A stretch of 34,067 bases of DNA from Pseudomonas neustonica (GTDB lineage: Bacteria; Pseudomonadota; Gammaproteobacteria; Pseudomonadales; Pseudomonadaceae). Under the pieces are notes generated by a model that had not been told where the DNA came from, did not search any database, and saw only the letters and a list, made by a program, of their open reading frames with translations. The DNA is taken from positions 1 to 34,067 of the forward strand of contig NZ_RKKU01000034.1 of NCBI RefSeq assembly GCF_003797945.1, given 5' to 3'. Positions 33,743-34,067 of this stretch are shown piece by piece (the first letter of the stretch is position 1; every line of letters starts with the position of its first letter). Both the position numbers and the translations under genes were made by a program.

Positions 33743-34067
33743 ATGCCAACACCCGCTTATCTCACCATCGAAGGCACCAAACAGGGCCTGATCACCGCCG
33801 GTACCTTCACCGAAGATTCCGTCGGCAACATCTTCCAGGAAGGTCACGAAGACCAGGTACTGGTTCAGGGCTACAACCACCAGGTCATCATCCCGCGTGA
33901 TCCACAGTCCGGTCAGCCTACCGGTCAGCGCGTTCACAAGCCGATGATGATCACCAAGGTGTTCGACAAGTCCTCCCCACTGATCTTCAACGCCCTGACC
34001 TCCGGTGAGCGTCTGAGCAAGTGCCGTCTGGAGTGGTACCGCACCTCCGCTACCGGTACCCAGGAGC
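33743..34067 (+). CDS. hcp: Type VI secretion system tube protein Hcp (3' part outside the window)
   Basis: Hcp forms hexameric rings that stack into the inner tube of the type VI secretion system and is exported with effectors. The first 108 residues are present: MPTPAYLTIEGTKQGLITAG, then the QVLVQGYNHQVIIPRD stretch, HKPMMITKVFDKSSPL and CRLEWYRT, all typical of Hcp; usual length is about 160-170. A clear AAGGAGA site precedes the ATG. It is cut by the right end, not visibly broken. An upstream region with sigma-54, IHF and CRP/Vfr signals indicates a separate transcript. Whether it heads a full secretion cluster or is an orphan hcp cannot be seen. Confidence 0.95.
   Translation, partial: MPTPAYLTIEGTKQGLITAGTFTEDSVGNIFQEGHEDQVLVQGYNHQVIIPRDPQSGQPTGQRVHKPMMITKVFDKSSPLIFNALTSGERLSKCRLEWYRTSATGTQE

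Overview
The window reads as a chromosomal segment of a Pseudomonas-like gammaproteobacterium, probably from a marine or halotolerant branch. The gene order nrdR-ribD-ribE-ribBX-ribH-nusB-thiL-pgpA-ribA and the uvrA/MFS/ssb block both resemble Pseudomonas chromosomes. An NhaD-type Na+/H+ antiporter, a Vibrio-like TonB2 operon and an RpoN-type hcp promoter fit a saline lifestyle. The genus call is inference from gene content, not from a database search. No tRNA, rRNA or CRISPR array was seen. Nearly everything is densely packed coding sequence.

Layout. (1) 1-123: the 3' end of a group II intron (domains V and VI), probably with the last codons of its maturase; 124-367 is non-coding. (2) 368-2326: a membrane chemoreceptor. 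(3) 2350-7254: uvrA facing left, divergent from a YajR-like MFS transporter followed by ssb and a terminator. (4) 7405-9052: a histidine-phosphatase-family protein and an RmlD-like protein, each lacking expected catalytic residues. (5) 9081-9779: ompW, facing left, with an ANR/FNR-like box upstream. (6) 9974-14803: a six-gene TonB2-type energy-transduction operon (DUF3450, ttpC, exbB2, exbD2, tonB2, TPR). It meets head-on, with no gap, (7) 14804-17984: a zinc-responsive module (zrgA-like His-rich periplasmic protein, ABC ATPase, FtsX-type permease, DUF3299) behind a good Zur box. (8) 18159-20762: cnoX/ybbN, a methyltransferase and a LysR regulator, all facing left. (9) 20907-23377: a nitronate monooxygenase-like gene overlapping an acyl-CoA synthetase gene, divergent from the LysR gene. 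(10) 23510-33451: nrdR plus a long riboflavin/thiamine/phospholipid run, with nhaD inserted between ribD and ribE and a RibB fused to a degenerate RibA-like domain (RibBX), then pgpA, a periplasmic retropepsin-like protease, a true ribA, a small membrane protein and a BtuF-like binding protein. (11) 33452-34067: a regulatory region with CRP/Vfr, IHF and sigma-54 signals ahead of hcp, the tube protein of a type VI secretion system, cut by the window end.

How the parts work together. The riboflavin genes form a nearly complete pathway: RibA opens GTP, RibD deaminates and reduces, the RibB part of RibBX makes the four-carbon unit, RibH makes lumazine and RibE makes riboflavin. The Zrg module and the TonB2 operon are both envelope systems and could cooperate in metal uptake, but only adjacency supports that. 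The most notable signals are the layered hcp control region, the abutting TonB2/Zrg pair, the Zur box and slippage-prone histidine repeat of ZrgA, the RibBX/RibA division of labour with nhaD inside the cluster, and two neighbouring enzyme-like genes with altered active sites. I did not find a convincing wholly undescribed system.
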